DNA of 12,160 nt, from positions 1 through 12,160 of the forward strand of contig CANMXH010000061.1 of NCBI GenBank assembly GCA_947501315.1, written 5' to 3'. Source of the stretch: Caulobacteraceae bacterium (GTDB lineage: Bacteria; Pseudomonadota; Alphaproteobacteria; Caulobacterales; Caulobacteraceae). The notes under the pieces are model-generated. The model ran no database searches. It worked only from the letters and a program-made list of their open reading frames with translations, and was not told where the DNA came from. Positions 1-8,150 of this stretch are shown in pieces (the first letter of the stretch is position 1; each line of letters starts with the position of its first letter). A program made the position numbers and the translations under genes.

Positions 1-8
1 TCGACCAT
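1..8 (-). CDS. Possible start of tadC (cpaH), truncated by window edge
   Basis: An ATG on the minus strand (complement of 6-8) followed by a Val codon lies 16 nt after the tadB stop. In Tad loci tadB is normally followed directly by tadC, a second inner-membrane platform protein of the T2SSF family, and this is where it should begin. Only two codons are visible and the ribosome binding site is weak, so the call rests on position alone. Confidence 0.35.
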
Positions 9-24
9 TTGAGCCGGGTGTTTC

Positions 25-1002
25 CTAGAATTTGAACGAAATCATCTTCTTCATCACGAACACGCCGAAGGCCATCATCGCCACGGCGACCAGCAACATG
101 AACTGGCCGCGCGGGTCGGTGAACAGCCGTGCCATGTAGGCGGGTGTCGTGAGGCTGACCAGGATCATCACCGCGGGCGGCAGTGACCCGATGATGCCGG
201 CCGAGGCCGTGGCCTCGGACGACAGGGCCTTGATCTTCTCGCCCATCATCCGGCGGGCTCGCAACACGACCGAAAGATTGTTCAGCGCCTCCGCCAGATT
301 GCCGCCGGTCTTCTGCTGGATGGCGATGACGATGGAGAAGAATTTGAGCTCTGGGGTAGGCATACGCTCATACATCTTGTCGAGGGCCTGGGCCAGGGTC
401 AGGCCTGCTCCGACGCCCTCAACGAGCTTCTGGAATTCGGGCCCCAGGGGTGCCGGGCTCTCCCGGGCGATGATCTTGAAACAGTCGTGGACCGGAAGAC
501 CGGACTTGATACCGCGCACGATCACATCAACGGCGTCGGCGAAATGGCTGGAGAATTTCTTGCGGCGGCCGTTGCCGAGGAAGCCGACGACCCAGCGCGG
601 AAAGCCGAGGCCGAAGACGACGCCGGCCCCGATGCAGATCAGGATGTTGAGGCCGAACAGCAGCGGAAGCAGGAAGGCAATGACACCCAGAACGGCGCTG
701 GTGATCCAGAAGGTCGAGGCCTTTGTGTTCAGGCCCGCCTGTTTCAGCTTGGCAGAGAGACTGATCCTTGCCTTGCGCTCGGCCCGCTCCGATTCCTGGA
801 GCTGCTGCATGATCTGCTTGCGGCGCGCCTCGGGCGAGTTGGCCACCGACGCCTTCCTGGCTGCGGAGTTGTTCTGTTTGGGGCCGCCCAAACCCCGTGC
901 GCGCTTGACCGCCGCGCCGCGGGAATCACCGTCGCCGACGAACACCCAGCCCAGTCCGCCGATGGTGATGAAGGCCAGGACTGCCGCAAGGACCGGAAGC
1001 AT
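25..1002 (-). CDS. tadB: TadB/CpaG, Tad pilus inner-membrane platform protein
   Basis: A 325-residue integral membrane protein of the T2SSF/GspF superfamily. In Tad systems TadB pairs with TadC to form the inner-membrane platform on which the CpaF ATPase acts. Visible parts are an N-terminal membrane segment (about 2-22), a basic, charged cytoplasmic stretch (about 30-95), two close membrane segments (about 97-141), a cytoplasmic T2SSF domain (about 150-260) with the family-like GLPVHDCFKIIARE and QQKTGGNLAEAL stretches, and two C-terminal membrane segments (about 268-288 and 300-320). The length is normal for TadB. The ATG lies 5 nt after the cpaF stop, with GGAG upstream of it, so it is co-transcribed with cpaF. 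The protein ends in a basic KKMISFKF tail. Confidence 0.93.
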   Translation of the reverse strand: MLPVLAAVLAFITIGGLGWVFVGDGDSRGAAVKRARGLGGPKQNNSAARKASVANSPEARRKQIMQQLQESERAERKARISLSAKLKQAGLNTKASTFWITSAVLGVIAFLLPLLFGLNILICIGAGVVFGLGFPRWVVGFLGNGRRKKFSSHFADAVDVIVRGIKSGLPVHDCFKIIARESPAPLGPEFQKLVEGVGAGLTLAQALDKMYERMPTPELKFFSIVIAIQQKTGGNLAEALNNLSVVLRARRMMGEKIKALSSEATASAGIIGSLPPAVMILVSLTTPAYMARLFTDPRGQFMLLVAVAMMAFGVFVMKKMISFKF

Positions 1003-1007
1003 CTGCC

Positions 1008-2621
1008 CTACTCCGCCGCGTCGAGGGCTTCGGCCAGTTCACGCTCCAGCCCGTAGTATCGGGCGCGGTCCCAGAAGCGGGGACGGGCGATGCCGGTCGA
1101 ACGGTGACGACCGATGATCTTGCCGTTCTCGTCCTCGCCGGTGATCTCGTAGACGAACAGGTCCTGGGTGACGATGACGTCGCCCTCCAGCCCGACCACC
1201 TCGGTGATGTGGGTGATGCGGCGCGAACCGTCGCGGAGGCGGGCGGCCTGGATAATGACGTCGACCGATCCGACGATCATCTCACGTATGGTCTTGGAGG
1301 GCAGGCCATAGCCGCCCATGGTGATCATCGACTCCATCCGGCTGATGGCTTCGCGAGGGCTGTTGGCATGCAATGTGCCCATGGAGCCGTCGTGACCGGT
1401 ATTCATGGCCTGCAGCAGGTCGAAGGCCTCGGGGCCACGGACCTCGCCGACAATGATCCGCTCCGGGCGCATGCGCAGGCAGTTCTTGACCAGGTCCCGC
1501 ATGGTGATCATGCCCTGGCCCTCGAGGTTGGGCGGCCGGGTCTCCAGGCGCACGACGTGGGGCTGCTGGAGCTGAAGTTCCGCTGCGTCCTCGCAGGTGA
1601 TGACCCGCTCGGTCGGGTCAATGAAGGCCGTAAGGGTGTTGAGCAGGGTGGTCTTGCCGGAGCCTGTGCCCCCCGAGATCACGATGTTGCAGCGCGATGC
1701 CCCGATCACGCCGAGCACGCGCGCGCCCTCTGGACTGATGGAGGAGAACTCCACCAGATTTTTCATCGTCAGCTTGTCTTTCTTGAACTTCCGGATCGTC
1801 AGCGTCGCACCATCGATGGCCAGCGGCGGGGCGATGACGTTGACGCGGCTGCCGTCGGGCAGGCGGGCGTCGCAGATCGGTGAACTCTCGTCGACGCGGC
1901 GGCCGACCTGCGACACAATCCGCTGGCAGATGTTCATCAGCTGGTTGTTGTCGCGGAAGCGGACATTGGTCAGCTGAACCTTGCCACCGACCTCGATGAA
2001 GACCCGGCCGGCCCCGTTGACCATGATGTCAGCGATGTCGTCACGAGCCAGCAAAGGCTCCAGCGGGCCATAGCCGAGGACGTCATTGACGATGTCCTGG
2101 ACCAGATGTTCCTGCTCCGCCACCGACATGGAGACGTTCTTGATCGCCACCAGCTCTGCAACGATGTCGCGGATTTCCTCGGACGCCGCCTTTGTATCGA
2201 GCTGGGCCAGCTGGGCCAGGTCGATGGTGTTCATCAGGGCGTTGAAGATCGTCGTCTTGGTGGCGTGATAATAGTCTGACTGCTCGCGGACGATCTCGGC
2301 GACCGCCTGGGCTTTCTTCAGCTGTTCGAAGCCCGGCGTGGCCTTGGGTCCGGGCGCCGTCTTGGCGGGCAGGGGCGCTGAGTCGGGCCGGGGCCGCGAG
2401 GCCAGGGCGTCGAGGCGGTCTGCGGCGGCCGACGAAGGCCTTGCGGCATAGGACTCGGCCCTGCGCGCCGCTGCCTGCAGCTGGGGCGCATTTGGCTCGC
2501 CGCCAAGGGCGAAGGGTGCGACCGCACCCCCCGGTGCCGGCTGCACGACCGGCGCGAGTTCGGGGACCGGCCGGGTTGCGGCGGCAGCTGGACCGGGCTG
2601 ACCTGTGCGCTTGCCGAACAC
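1008..2621 (-). CDS. cpaF: CpaF/TadA, Tad pilus assembly ATPase
   Basis: A secretion ATPase of the VirB11/GspE-like TadA family that hydrolyses ATP at the inner membrane to drive Flp pilus assembly; TadA homologues may also power retraction. The first 95 or so residues are a Pro/Ala-rich, low-complexity linker. An N-terminal domain follows (about 100-300, containing the family stretch GYGPLEPLL), then the RecA-like core. Walker A is GGTGSGKT at 317-324, the acidic ITCEDAAELQ stretch is at 341-350, Walker B-like RIIVGEVRG is at 388-396, and the His-box-like GSMGTLHANSPREA is at about 412-425. All key motifs are intact. The start is GTG, 3 nt after the cpaE stop, and the AAG-rich lysine tail of cpaE supplies a purine-rich ribosome binding site. 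At 537 aa the length fits CpaF with an extended N-terminus. Confidence 0.96.
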   Translation of the reverse strand: MFGKRTGQPGPAAAATRPVPELAPVVQPAPGGAVAPFALGGEPNAPQLQAAARRAESYAARPSSAAADRLDALASRPRPDSAPLPAKTAPGPKATPGFEQLKKAQAVAEIVREQSDYYHATKTTIFNALMNTIDLAQLAQLDTKAASEEIRDIVAELVAIKNVSMSVAEQEHLVQDIVNDVLGYGPLEPLLARDDIADIMVNGAGRVFIEVGGKVQLTNVRFRDNNQLMNICQRIVSQVGRRVDESSPICDARLPDGSRVNVIAPPLAIDGATLTIRKFKKDKLTMKNLVEFSSISPEGARVLGVIGASRCNIVISGGTGSGKTTLLNTLTAFIDPTERVITCEDAAELQLQQPHVVRLETRPPNLEGQGMITMRDLVKNCLRMRPERIIVGEVRGPEAFDLLQAMNTGHDGSMGTLHANSPREAISRMESMITMGGYGLPSKTIREMIVGSVDVIIQAARLRDGSRRITHITEVVGLEGDVIVTQDLFVYEITGEDENGKIIGRHRSTGIARPRFWDRARYYGLERELAEALDAAE

Positions 2622-2624
2622 GGG

Positions 2625-4136
2625 TCAGCTCTTCTTCTTGAACAGGCCGGCGAAGATGGATTTGCTCTCGCCCTTGCCGGGCTTGCCCCTGGTCCCGGCG
2701 GTCGCGGGAAGCTCACGGCGCGAGACGATCTGCGCCAGGGTCTGGAACGCATCGGCCGCCTTGGACTTGCCGCCCGCGTCGAGGATCATCTGACCGTTGT
2801 TCGCGGCGACTCCGAAGACCTTGGGATCGAACGGAATGATCAGGCTGGGGTGGACACCGAGGGCGGCACCAAAGTCCTTGGCCGGGATCTCGGGACGCCC
2901 GGGGACACCAACCTGATTGAGCACCAGCCGGGGCGGTGCATCATTGGGACGGCCCTGACGGATCAGGTCGATCATGTTCTTGGCATTGCGCAGGCTGGCC
3001 AGATCCGGGGTCGCCACAATCACAACCTCATCGGCGGCGATGAGCGTGCGACGCATCCATCCGGACCACAGGTGCGGCAAGTCCAGCACCACGAAGGGCG
3101 CTGTCGAGCGGATCTGGGTGGTCACTTCCTCGAAGGCTTCCGGGGAAATGTCCCAGTCAACGTCGAGGGTCGCCGGGGCGGCGAACAGGCTCAGCTTGTC
3201 GGTGCAGCGGACCATCATCCGGTCCAGCAGCACGGGATCGAGGCGATCAGGCTGGCTCAATGCATCGGCGACGCCGCTGAGCGGATCCTGGTTGAAATCC
3301 AGCCCGGCGGTACCGAACGGCAGATCGTAGTCGACGATGACGGTATTGGCCCCGATCCGCTCGCTGATCGCAAAGGCGGTGTTGTGGGCGACCGAGCTGG
3401 AGCCGGTGCCGCCGCGCGCGCCGACGAAGGCAATCGAACGGCCGATGAAGGGCTGGGCCGGATCAGCGAACAGGCCGCCTATGGCCGAGATCAGTTGCAG
3501 CGGTTGCAGCGGTGCGACCAGATATTCGCTGACCCCGCGTCGCATAAGTTCGCGGAACAGCAGGATGTCGTTGGTGGCACCGACCACGACGACCTTGGTT
3601 CCGGCATCGCAGACCTCGGCCAGTTGATCGACTTCCAGCAGCAGCGTCTGGGGGTCCTGCAAGCATTCGACCACGATCAGGGGCGGGGTCGGCTCACTGC
3701 GGTAGGCCTCGACCGCAGCGGCGATGCCGCCGATGCGGATCTGGGTGGTTGCCCGCGACAGCCGACGGTCCTGACCGGCACGCTCCGCTGCAGCCAGTGT
3801 ATCCTGGCGCTGGGCAAAGACGTGGATGGCGATCCGGGGGACCGAGACCTCGACCGTGTGACTGCCGCTCACGCTCTGGGCTGAGAACGCTGCGGCAGCA
3901 CTCGCCCGCAGGTCGCCCACCGGGTTGAGCGCGGCGGACCGGAGGGCCGCCGGGACCGCTTCGGGCTGCCCCGTGAAAGGCAAGGCCTGGTGGTGATCGA
4001 CGACGGCATCTTCGAAGGTGTCGAGGATGCCATCGTCCTCGACCGGCATGTATGCATTGGAGACGGCAGGGCCCGCGTCGAGCTCAAACTCGTCGTCAAA
4101 CTCTTCAAACGGCCGGGGTGCGAAGGCGTTGCTCAT
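2625..4136 (-). CDS. cpaE: CpaE/TadZ, MinD/ParA-like pilus localisation ATPase
   Basis: A 503-residue TadZ/CpaE protein; the family helps place the Tad machine, at a cell pole in Caulobacter. The N-terminus (about 1-95) is acidic and low in complexity. A receiver-like domain follows (about 100-225), then a MinD/ParA-like ATPase domain (about 232-475). The deviant Walker A at 239-248 reads GARGGTGSSS. Arg stands at the usual signature Lys and Ser at the P-loop Lys, so both lysines are missing. A VIVDYDLPFGTAGLDF stretch (266-281) and a VVLDLP Walker B-like strand (349-354) are kept. The tail (about 484-503) is Lys-rich and ends in KKKS. The ATG lies 6 nt after the cpaD stop. ATP hydrolysis may be weak or absent; that is inference. 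Confidence 0.92.
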   Translation of the reverse strand: MSNAFAPRPFEEFDDEFELDAGPAVSNAYMPVEDDGILDTFEDAVVDHHQALPFTGQPEAVPAALRSAALNPVGDLRASAAAAFSAQSVSGSHTVEVSVPRIAIHVFAQRQDTLAAAERAGQDRRLSRATTQIRIGGIAAAVEAYRSEPTPPLIVVECLQDPQTLLLEVDQLAEVCDAGTKVVVVGATNDILLFRELMRRGVSEYLVAPLQPLQLISAIGGLFADPAQPFIGRSIAFVGARGGTGSSSVAHNTAFAISERIGANTVIVDYDLPFGTAGLDFNQDPLSGVADALSQPDRLDPVLLDRMMVRCTDKLSLFAAPATLDVDWDISPEAFEEVTTQIRSTAPFVVLDLPHLWSGWMRRTLIAADEVVIVATPDLASLRNAKNMIDLIRQGRPNDAPPRLVLNQVGVPGRPEIPAKDFGAALGVHPSLIIPFDPKVFGVAANNGQMILDAGGKSKAADAFQTLAQIVSRRELPATAGTRGKPGKGESKSIFAGLFKKKS

Positions 4137-4142
4137 GTCACG

Positions 4143-4817
4143 CTATTCCACAGCCCCGGATATGCGGCCGCTCACGAGGGGCTCCTGGGGGGTCGAACTG
4201 ACCTCACCCTTCCGATAATTGTCGAACACCACAGCAGCGCGGCCCGAATCGGCCGGGGTCATCGGCCGGGCACCGATAATGTCGCGGGGGTCTGCAATCT
4301 GGGCCGCCATATTGGCCATGACGGCGCAGCCCAAACCGCCGGAGCTCTGGTTGGAGAGCCGCGCGCCCATACTCCGGGCCTCTGCCGCGCAATCGGGTAT
4401 GGAGGCCCGGATGGTCTCGAACCCGGCCAGCACCGGTGCGCGCGGATCGGGTGCGGCGTAGGCGGCCATCTGGATCCGGTCCCCGGGAACCCCGGCGGCC
4501 TGCAGGAAGGTCCGGACAGCGTAGGCCTGCTCCAGCGAGACCGGATCGTCTCCGGCAGGCGATTCAATCCTGACATGCCCGGCCCCGGAGATGCCGTAGC
4601 GCGCCGCCAGACCGTTCAAGGCGTCGCGCTGGTTTGGCGACAGGCCCTGATCGTGCACAGCCAGGGCGATGCGATCGAGACCGGGCTCCACCTGCAGGGC
4701 GTAGCGCGACAGAGGCGTCACCGGAACCTCCCGGACCGAGGCGCAGCCTGAAGCAGCAAGCCCCGCAGCGAAAGCAAGGGCGGCGGAAGTGAGGGCGCGA
4801 TTCACGGGGGTGCTCAT
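4143..4817 (-). CDS. cpaD: CpaD, Tad pilus assembly lipoprotein
   Basis: A 224-residue predicted lipoprotein of the CpaD family, thought to act at the outer membrane with the CpaC secretin. The N-terminus has a signal-like hydrophobic stretch (about 8-24) ending in a lipobox AASGC with the lipidated Cys at 25. An OmpA-like or peptidoglycan-binding-like reading of residues 40-145 is possible. The C-terminal part carries the CpaD hallmark GLGCAVMANMAAQIADPRD (about 161-179), followed by a VFDNYRKGE stretch (about 197-205). Cys143 and Cys164 could form a disulfide. The ATG overlaps the cpaC stop by 4 nt (ATGA), which suggests translational coupling. Confidence 0.92.
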   Translation of the reverse strand: MSTPVNRALTSAALAFAAGLAASGCASVREVPVTPLSRYALQVEPGLDRIALAVHDQGLSPNQRDALNGLAARYGISGAGHVRIESPAGDDPVSLEQAYAVRTFLQAAGVPGDRIQMAAYAAPDPRAPVLAGFETIRASIPDCAAEARSMGARLSNQSSGGLGCAVMANMAAQIADPRDIIGARPMTPADSGRAAVVFDNYRKGEVSSTPQEPLVSGRISGAVE

Positions 4818-6238
4818 TCGATCACATAACCCACAGGGCCGCTCCAGCCGTTGTCGGCAGCGGCCGGATCACCCGGGCGACGGAACTGCTGGTTCAGCTG
4901 ACCGAACAGCAGGGTCTGGGCGTCATTGGCGATAACCAGGCCGTCAGCCGGGGTCTGCATCCGGCCCGGCGAGGTCGGAGAGACGATATAGGCCTCGATG
5001 ATGATGACCAGTTCGGTCTCGCCGGACAGATAGTCCCGCGAGCGGAACAGGGCTCCGAGGACCGGCAGGGTACCGATGCCCGGCAGTTGGTCGATGTTCT
5101 GGCGGGTGTCCTCGCGCAACAGGCCTGCGATCATCATCGACCCGCCCGAGGGCAGTTCCACAGTGGACGATGCGCGGCGCACGTTCAGGGCCGGAATGAC
5201 CAGGGCGTCATCGGCCGTCCCGCCGAGCGTGAAGGCCCCGGCGGTCGTCAGCTCGGAGACCTCGGTAGAGAGCTGCAGCGAGATACGACCTTCCGAAAGC
5301 ACGATCGGCCGGAAGGCCAGGCGCACGCCGAACGGTTTGAACTCGACGCCGATCGTGACCTGGCCGGTCGTGGCATCGACGGCCCGTCCCACGGGGACAG
5401 GAAACTCGCCGCCGGCCAGGAACTCGGCATTCTCGCCGTTGACCGAGGTCACGTTCGGCTCAGCCAGGATGCGGACGAGACCAGCGCGCTCAAAGGCCCG
5501 GATACTGGAGCTGAGCCGGTTGCCGTTGCCGGCCCGGTCGACATAGTTGAGGACACCGCCGCCCAGCTGGCTGCCTGAGACGCCGAAGGTCGCGCCCTGG
5601 GTAAAGGACAACCCGTCAGCGACGCTGTTCAGCACGCCGTTGACGTCCAGGCCCAGCTGTTTGATCGCTGTTCTCTGGACTTCGATTACCCGGGCCCGGA
5701 CCATGACCTGATCAGAACCGGCGATGGTCATCATGTTGATGACCTTTTCCGGGGCCGTAACGAAAGCCCGGGCGACCTGGGCCGCGCGGTCGGCTTCGCC
5801 GGGGCTGCTCACCGGGCCGGTCAGGATTATACTGTCATTGACCGCCTCCGCACGGACCTGGGAACCCGGCATAACCCGGCCCAGGGTGTCCTGCAGGGCG
5901 GAGACTCCTGCATCGACGCGGATCCTCAGCGACAGGATGGTGCGGCCTGAACTGTCCAGAACGACGGCGTCGGTCTCACCGGGCTGGAGACCAATGATGG
6001 TGATACGCCGCGGCGAGTGCAGCATGGCCTCGGCCACCAGCGGGTTCGGCACGATAACATCGCGGGCGTCGGACGGCAGGTCGACGGCCATCGACGAGCC
6101 GCGCGGCAGATTGATCAGCTGGGCACCGGGCCCCATGGGCAGGGCGGCGCGCGACTGGGTCCGGGCCTCGGTCGGTATGGCCGGCGCGACGGATGCTATG
6201 GTCAGGGTGGCGAGGGCGAGGGCGATCAGGGGTCTCAT
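4814..6238 (-). CDS. cpaC: CpaC/RcpA, Tad pilus outer-membrane secretin
   Basis: A 474-residue secretin of the T2SS/T3SS family that forms the outer-membrane channel for the Flp pilus. A signal peptide (about 1-26) is followed by the pilus-assembly N domain (about 38-108), a BON-like domain (about 112-172) and the secretin core (about 180-422). Typical secretin stretches are visible: VRILAEPNVTSVNGE (255-269), LAGGEFPVPVG (274-284) and the C-terminal LPGIGTLPVLGALFRS (385-400) with ELVIIIEAYIV (409-419). A tail of about 50 residues follows. Length and domain order match CpaC. Both ends overlap their neighbours by 4 nt (cpaB upstream, cpaD downstream). A stand-alone relative of its N domain lies at 9201-9620. 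Confidence 0.95.
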   Translation of the reverse strand: MRPLIALALATLTIASVAPAIPTEARTQSRAALPMGPGAQLINLPRGSSMAVDLPSDARDVIVPNPLVAEAMLHSPRRITIIGLQPGETDAVVLDSSGRTILSLRIRVDAGVSALQDTLGRVMPGSQVRAEAVNDSIILTGPVSSPGEADRAAQVARAFVTAPEKVINMMTIAGSDQVMVRARVIEVQRTAIKQLGLDVNGVLNSVADGLSFTQGATFGVSGSQLGGGVLNYVDRAGNGNRLSSSIRAFERAGLVRILAEPNVTSVNGENAEFLAGGEFPVPVGRAVDATTGQVTIGVEFKPFGVRLAFRPIVLSEGRISLQLSTEVSELTTAGAFTLGGTADDALVIPALNVRRASSTVELPSGGSMMIAGLLREDTRQNIDQLPGIGTLPVLGALFRSRDYLSGETELVIIIEAYIVSPTSPGRMQTPADGLVIANDAQTLLFGQLNQQFRRPGDPAAADNGWSGPVGYVIE

Positions 6239-7146
6239 TGGACCACCACCACTTCCGGGGCACCGCCGCGATAGATGCGGATGGCAGAGGCCTGACGCGT
6301 CACCGGCGCGGCGCGCCCTGACGGGCCGCCGGTGTCGGCGTAGGAGCGAAGCACCAGACTCAGCTCGCCTTCGGACTTGGCCAGGGCGAGCGCCTCGGCG
6401 TCGCGGGGACCCACCTCAAGGGTCGCGGTTGCCCCCACCACCGCCTGCTCGTCGTCGGCGGCCCGTGTCGACTGGTCGATGGCCAGAACCTTGATGTTCT
6501 GCATCACCGTCGAGGAAGCGAATTTCGACCGGTCGCTTTCCTGGGCTCCCATATTGCTGAGCGTCGTCTCCCGGGTCAGCAGGACATCGACGCGGTCGCC
6601 GGGCAGGATGAAGCCGCCGGCGGCGGTCTCGACCGTGACCCGAATGGCCATCGCTCGCATGCCCGGCACAAGATAGGCAGCCATATAGCCGCTGTCGCCC
6701 GCACGCACGATCTTGCGGCTGACAATCGGTTCGCCGGCCAGAATGGGTTCGCGCACCACCGAGCCGGCATAGTCGGACTTGCTGTTACCGGCGGCCAGAT
6801 TGGCAGCCACCCGGGTGACCGAGGCCACTGCCCCTTCGGGTCGCGCGGCGGGGGGCTCTTCGGCGACGGCTGACGGCAGGGGAACCGAACCGTCGGTGAT
6901 GAAGGCTGGATTGACCTCGTCGGCAGGCCACTCTTTCCAGGCCATGTCCGACTCGGTCAGTCGCTGGCCGGGCTGCAGATCCTTGGCGGCAACCAGCACC
7001 TTGGCCATGGGGCGCGCCGGAACGGCAGCGGCAGTGGCGACGGCGGTCGGTGCATTCGAAGGCGATCCCATGGCGCGCACGGCCAGGGCGAGACCGATGG
7101 CGGCCACCGCGGCTACGCAGATCACGATGATACGGGCGGGGTTCAT
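6235..7146 (-). CDS. cpaB: CpaB/RcpC, Tad pilus periplasmic assembly protein
   Basis: A 303-residue CpaB/RcpC family protein, thought to link the inner-membrane machine to the secretin and possibly to contact peptidoglycan or stabilise the pore. An N-terminal membrane anchor (about 6-26) precedes a SAF domain that begins near residue 48 with VLVAAKDLQPGQRLTESDM. The RcpC domain follows (about 155-270) and contains the family stretch GGFILPGDRVDVLLTRE (177-193). An ILAGEPIVSRKI segment (135-146) ends the SAF part. The ATG has GGAGA at a good distance upstream. It is separated from cpaA by a 111-nt gap, much larger than any other gap in the cpa operon, so a second promoter here is possible. The stop overlaps the cpaC ATG by 4 nt. 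Confidence 0.93.
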   Translation of the reverse strand: MNPARIIVICVAAVAAIGLALAVRAMGSPSNAPTAVATAAAVPARPMAKVLVAAKDLQPGQRLTESDMAWKEWPADEVNPAFITDGSVPLPSAVAEEPPAARPEGAVASVTRVAANLAAGNSKSDYAGSVVREPILAGEPIVSRKIVRAGDSGYMAAYLVPGMRAMAIRVTVETAAGGFILPGDRVDVLLTRETTLSNMGAQESDRSKFASSTVMQNIKVLAIDQSTRAADDEQAVVGATATLEVGPRDAEALALAKSEGELSLVLRSYADTGGPSGRAAPVTRQASAIRIYRGGAPEVVVVQ

Positions 7147-7257
7147 CGACGGTCTCCGGCAGGCTCGGCCGAACCCTTGAATCGGTCCTTGGGCCCCTGC
7201 CGTTAACGATCATGCCGGGTGAGAGTTAACGCGGGCCTAAAGGCAGGCCGCCTCTCA
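7147..7257 (-). promoter_or_regulatory. cpaA-cpaB gap with paired GTTAACG repeats, possible cpaB promoter region
   Basis: This 111-nt non-coding gap holds two identical GTTAACG heptamers (7202-7208 and 7225-7231), 23 bp apart. It also holds an imperfect hairpin near the cpaA stop (arms about 7231-7238 and 7245-7251, loop 7239-7244) with no T run after it on the minus strand. TTAAC is the half-site of the Caulobacter master regulator CtrA, but the spacing is not the TTAA-N7-TTAA of a standard box. I infer a regulatory stretch ahead of cpaB and cannot name the factor. Confidence 0.3.
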
Positions 7258-7770
7258 CTATCCTGCAATAAAGGCGGCAAGCAGGGGCGAGCCCGGATAG
7301 GCCATCAGGGCACCGGCTGCGATGGCGACTCCGTAGGGGATGTCGCCCCTCGGCTCCATCAGCTGCACCACCCATCCAGGTGCCCCGAGCAGATAGGGGC
7401 GTGAATGAAAGCGCGCAAACAGCAGCACCAGGCAGAACAGGCCGCCCATCACTCCGGTCCACAACAGGAACATGCCCGAACCCGTCGCACCCAGCCACAG
7501 GCAGGTCGCCGCCATCAGCTTGGCGTCGCCGCCGCCGATCCAGCGAAGGGCGAACATCCCGGCTCCGACCAGCAGGGCGAGGACCGCAATACCGAGGTTC
7601 ACGGCGACCGTCATGGGGTCAAGCCCGACCACCAGCGCGGCGGGGAAGAAGGCGACGATCAACAGTCCGGAGATCCAGTTGGGGATCTTCATCGACGTCA
7701 GGTCCTTGAGCCCTGCGACGATCGCGAGGGCCGGCATGATGCCCAGAAGGATCAGGGTAACGGTGTCCAT
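7258..7770 (-). CDS. cpaA: CpaA/TadV, prepilin peptidase
   Basis: A 170-residue polytopic membrane aspartic peptidase (A24 family, TadV type) that removes the leader from Flp prepilins and TadE-type pseudopilins. The two catalytic aspartates are seen as Asp23 in GLKDLTSMKIPNW (20-32) and Asp82 in GGGDAKLM (79-86). PYGVAIAAGAL (145-155) is the usual late conserved stretch. About five hydrophobic segments fill the rest. It lacks the long N-terminal methylase domain of PilD, as expected for a Tad enzyme. It follows the downstream pilin gene and its terminator by about 60 nt, so expression needs read-through or its own promoter. The ATG has only a weak ribosome binding site. Confidence 0.94.
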   Translation of the reverse strand: MDTVTLILLGIMPALAIVAGLKDLTSMKIPNWISGLLIVAFFPAALVVGLDPMTVAVNLGIAVLALLVGAGMFALRWIGGGDAKLMAATCLWLGATGSGMFLLWTGVMGGLFCLVLLFARFHSRPYLLGAPGWVVQLMEPRGDIPYGVAIAAGALMAYPGSPLLAAFIAG

Positions 7771-7824
7771 AAACTGTTATCACCCGGCGACGGTTAAAGC
7801 CCGGTTGCCATACGCGTCCCCTGC

Positions 7825-7860
7825 AAACGAAAGAGGCCGGAGCGTTTCAGCTCCGGCCTC
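7825..7860 (-). terminator. Rho-independent terminator of the downstream pilin gene
   Basis: Perfect 11-bp inverted repeat (7833-7843 and 7850-7860) with a 6-nt loop. On the minus strand it is followed by TTTCGTTT. It starts exactly 27 nt after the pilin stop codon and shares its stem core with the two other pilin terminators. It sits between the pilins and cpaA, so it should hold pilus machinery expression below pilin expression. Confidence 0.85.
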
Positions 7861-7887
7861 CTGTGGGTTTCAGGACCTGGTTGGCGA

Positions 7888-8067
7888 TCAGGCGCCGGCG
7901 GTGCCGCCCATGCCGGTCACGACATCATTGAACTTGCCCTTGATGGTCGTGCCCAGGGCCGTAACGGCCGAAATGATGACAACGGCGATGAGGGCAGCAA
8001 TCAGACCATATTCGATGGCTGTGGCACCCGACTCGTCGGTCATGAACTGCGAAACAAATTTGGTCAT
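7888..8067 (-). CDS. pilA: Flp/Tad type IVb major pilin, downstream copy (next to cpaA)
   Basis: A 59-residue Flp prepilin. A 14-residue leader ends in DESG; the cut G/ATAIEYG leaves a 45-residue mature pilin with Glu5 and Tyr6, the Flp hallmark. The hydrophobic helix (about 19-40) is followed by a short Gly/Ala-rich C-terminus. Compared with the other two copies it has Thr10, Gly44 and Asp48. I chose the ATG at 8067 because all three copies align from it and a GGGAG ribosome binding site lies upstream; the frame stays open further upstream but that part is not shared. It has its own terminator, and a 19-bp near-palindrome 84-102 nt upstream. Confidence 0.95.
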   Translation of the reverse strand: MTKFVSQFMTDESGATAIEYGLIAALIAVVIISAVTALGTTIKGKFNDVVTGMGGTAGA

Positions 8068-8150
8068 TAAACTGTATCTCCCGGTTGGGGGTGCTTGCGA
8101 CTGGCGGGGGAAACCGACCAACCATCTGGGCCCCTGAACATCATCAACAT

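Noticed and set aside
149..1117. Long open frame opposite tadB
   Set aside because: It lies antisense to a clear TadB gene; the translation is Arg/Pro/Ser-rich with no domain, as expected from GC-rich codon bias.
2850..3884. Long open frame (344 codons) opposite cpaE
   Set aside because: It is antisense to cpaE; the Gly/Asp/Gln-rich translation has no recognisable motif and no upstream signals.
3990..4751. Open frame opposite cpaD and the start of cpaE
   Set aside because: It crosses the cpaD-cpaE junction in antisense and shows no domain or ribosome binding site.
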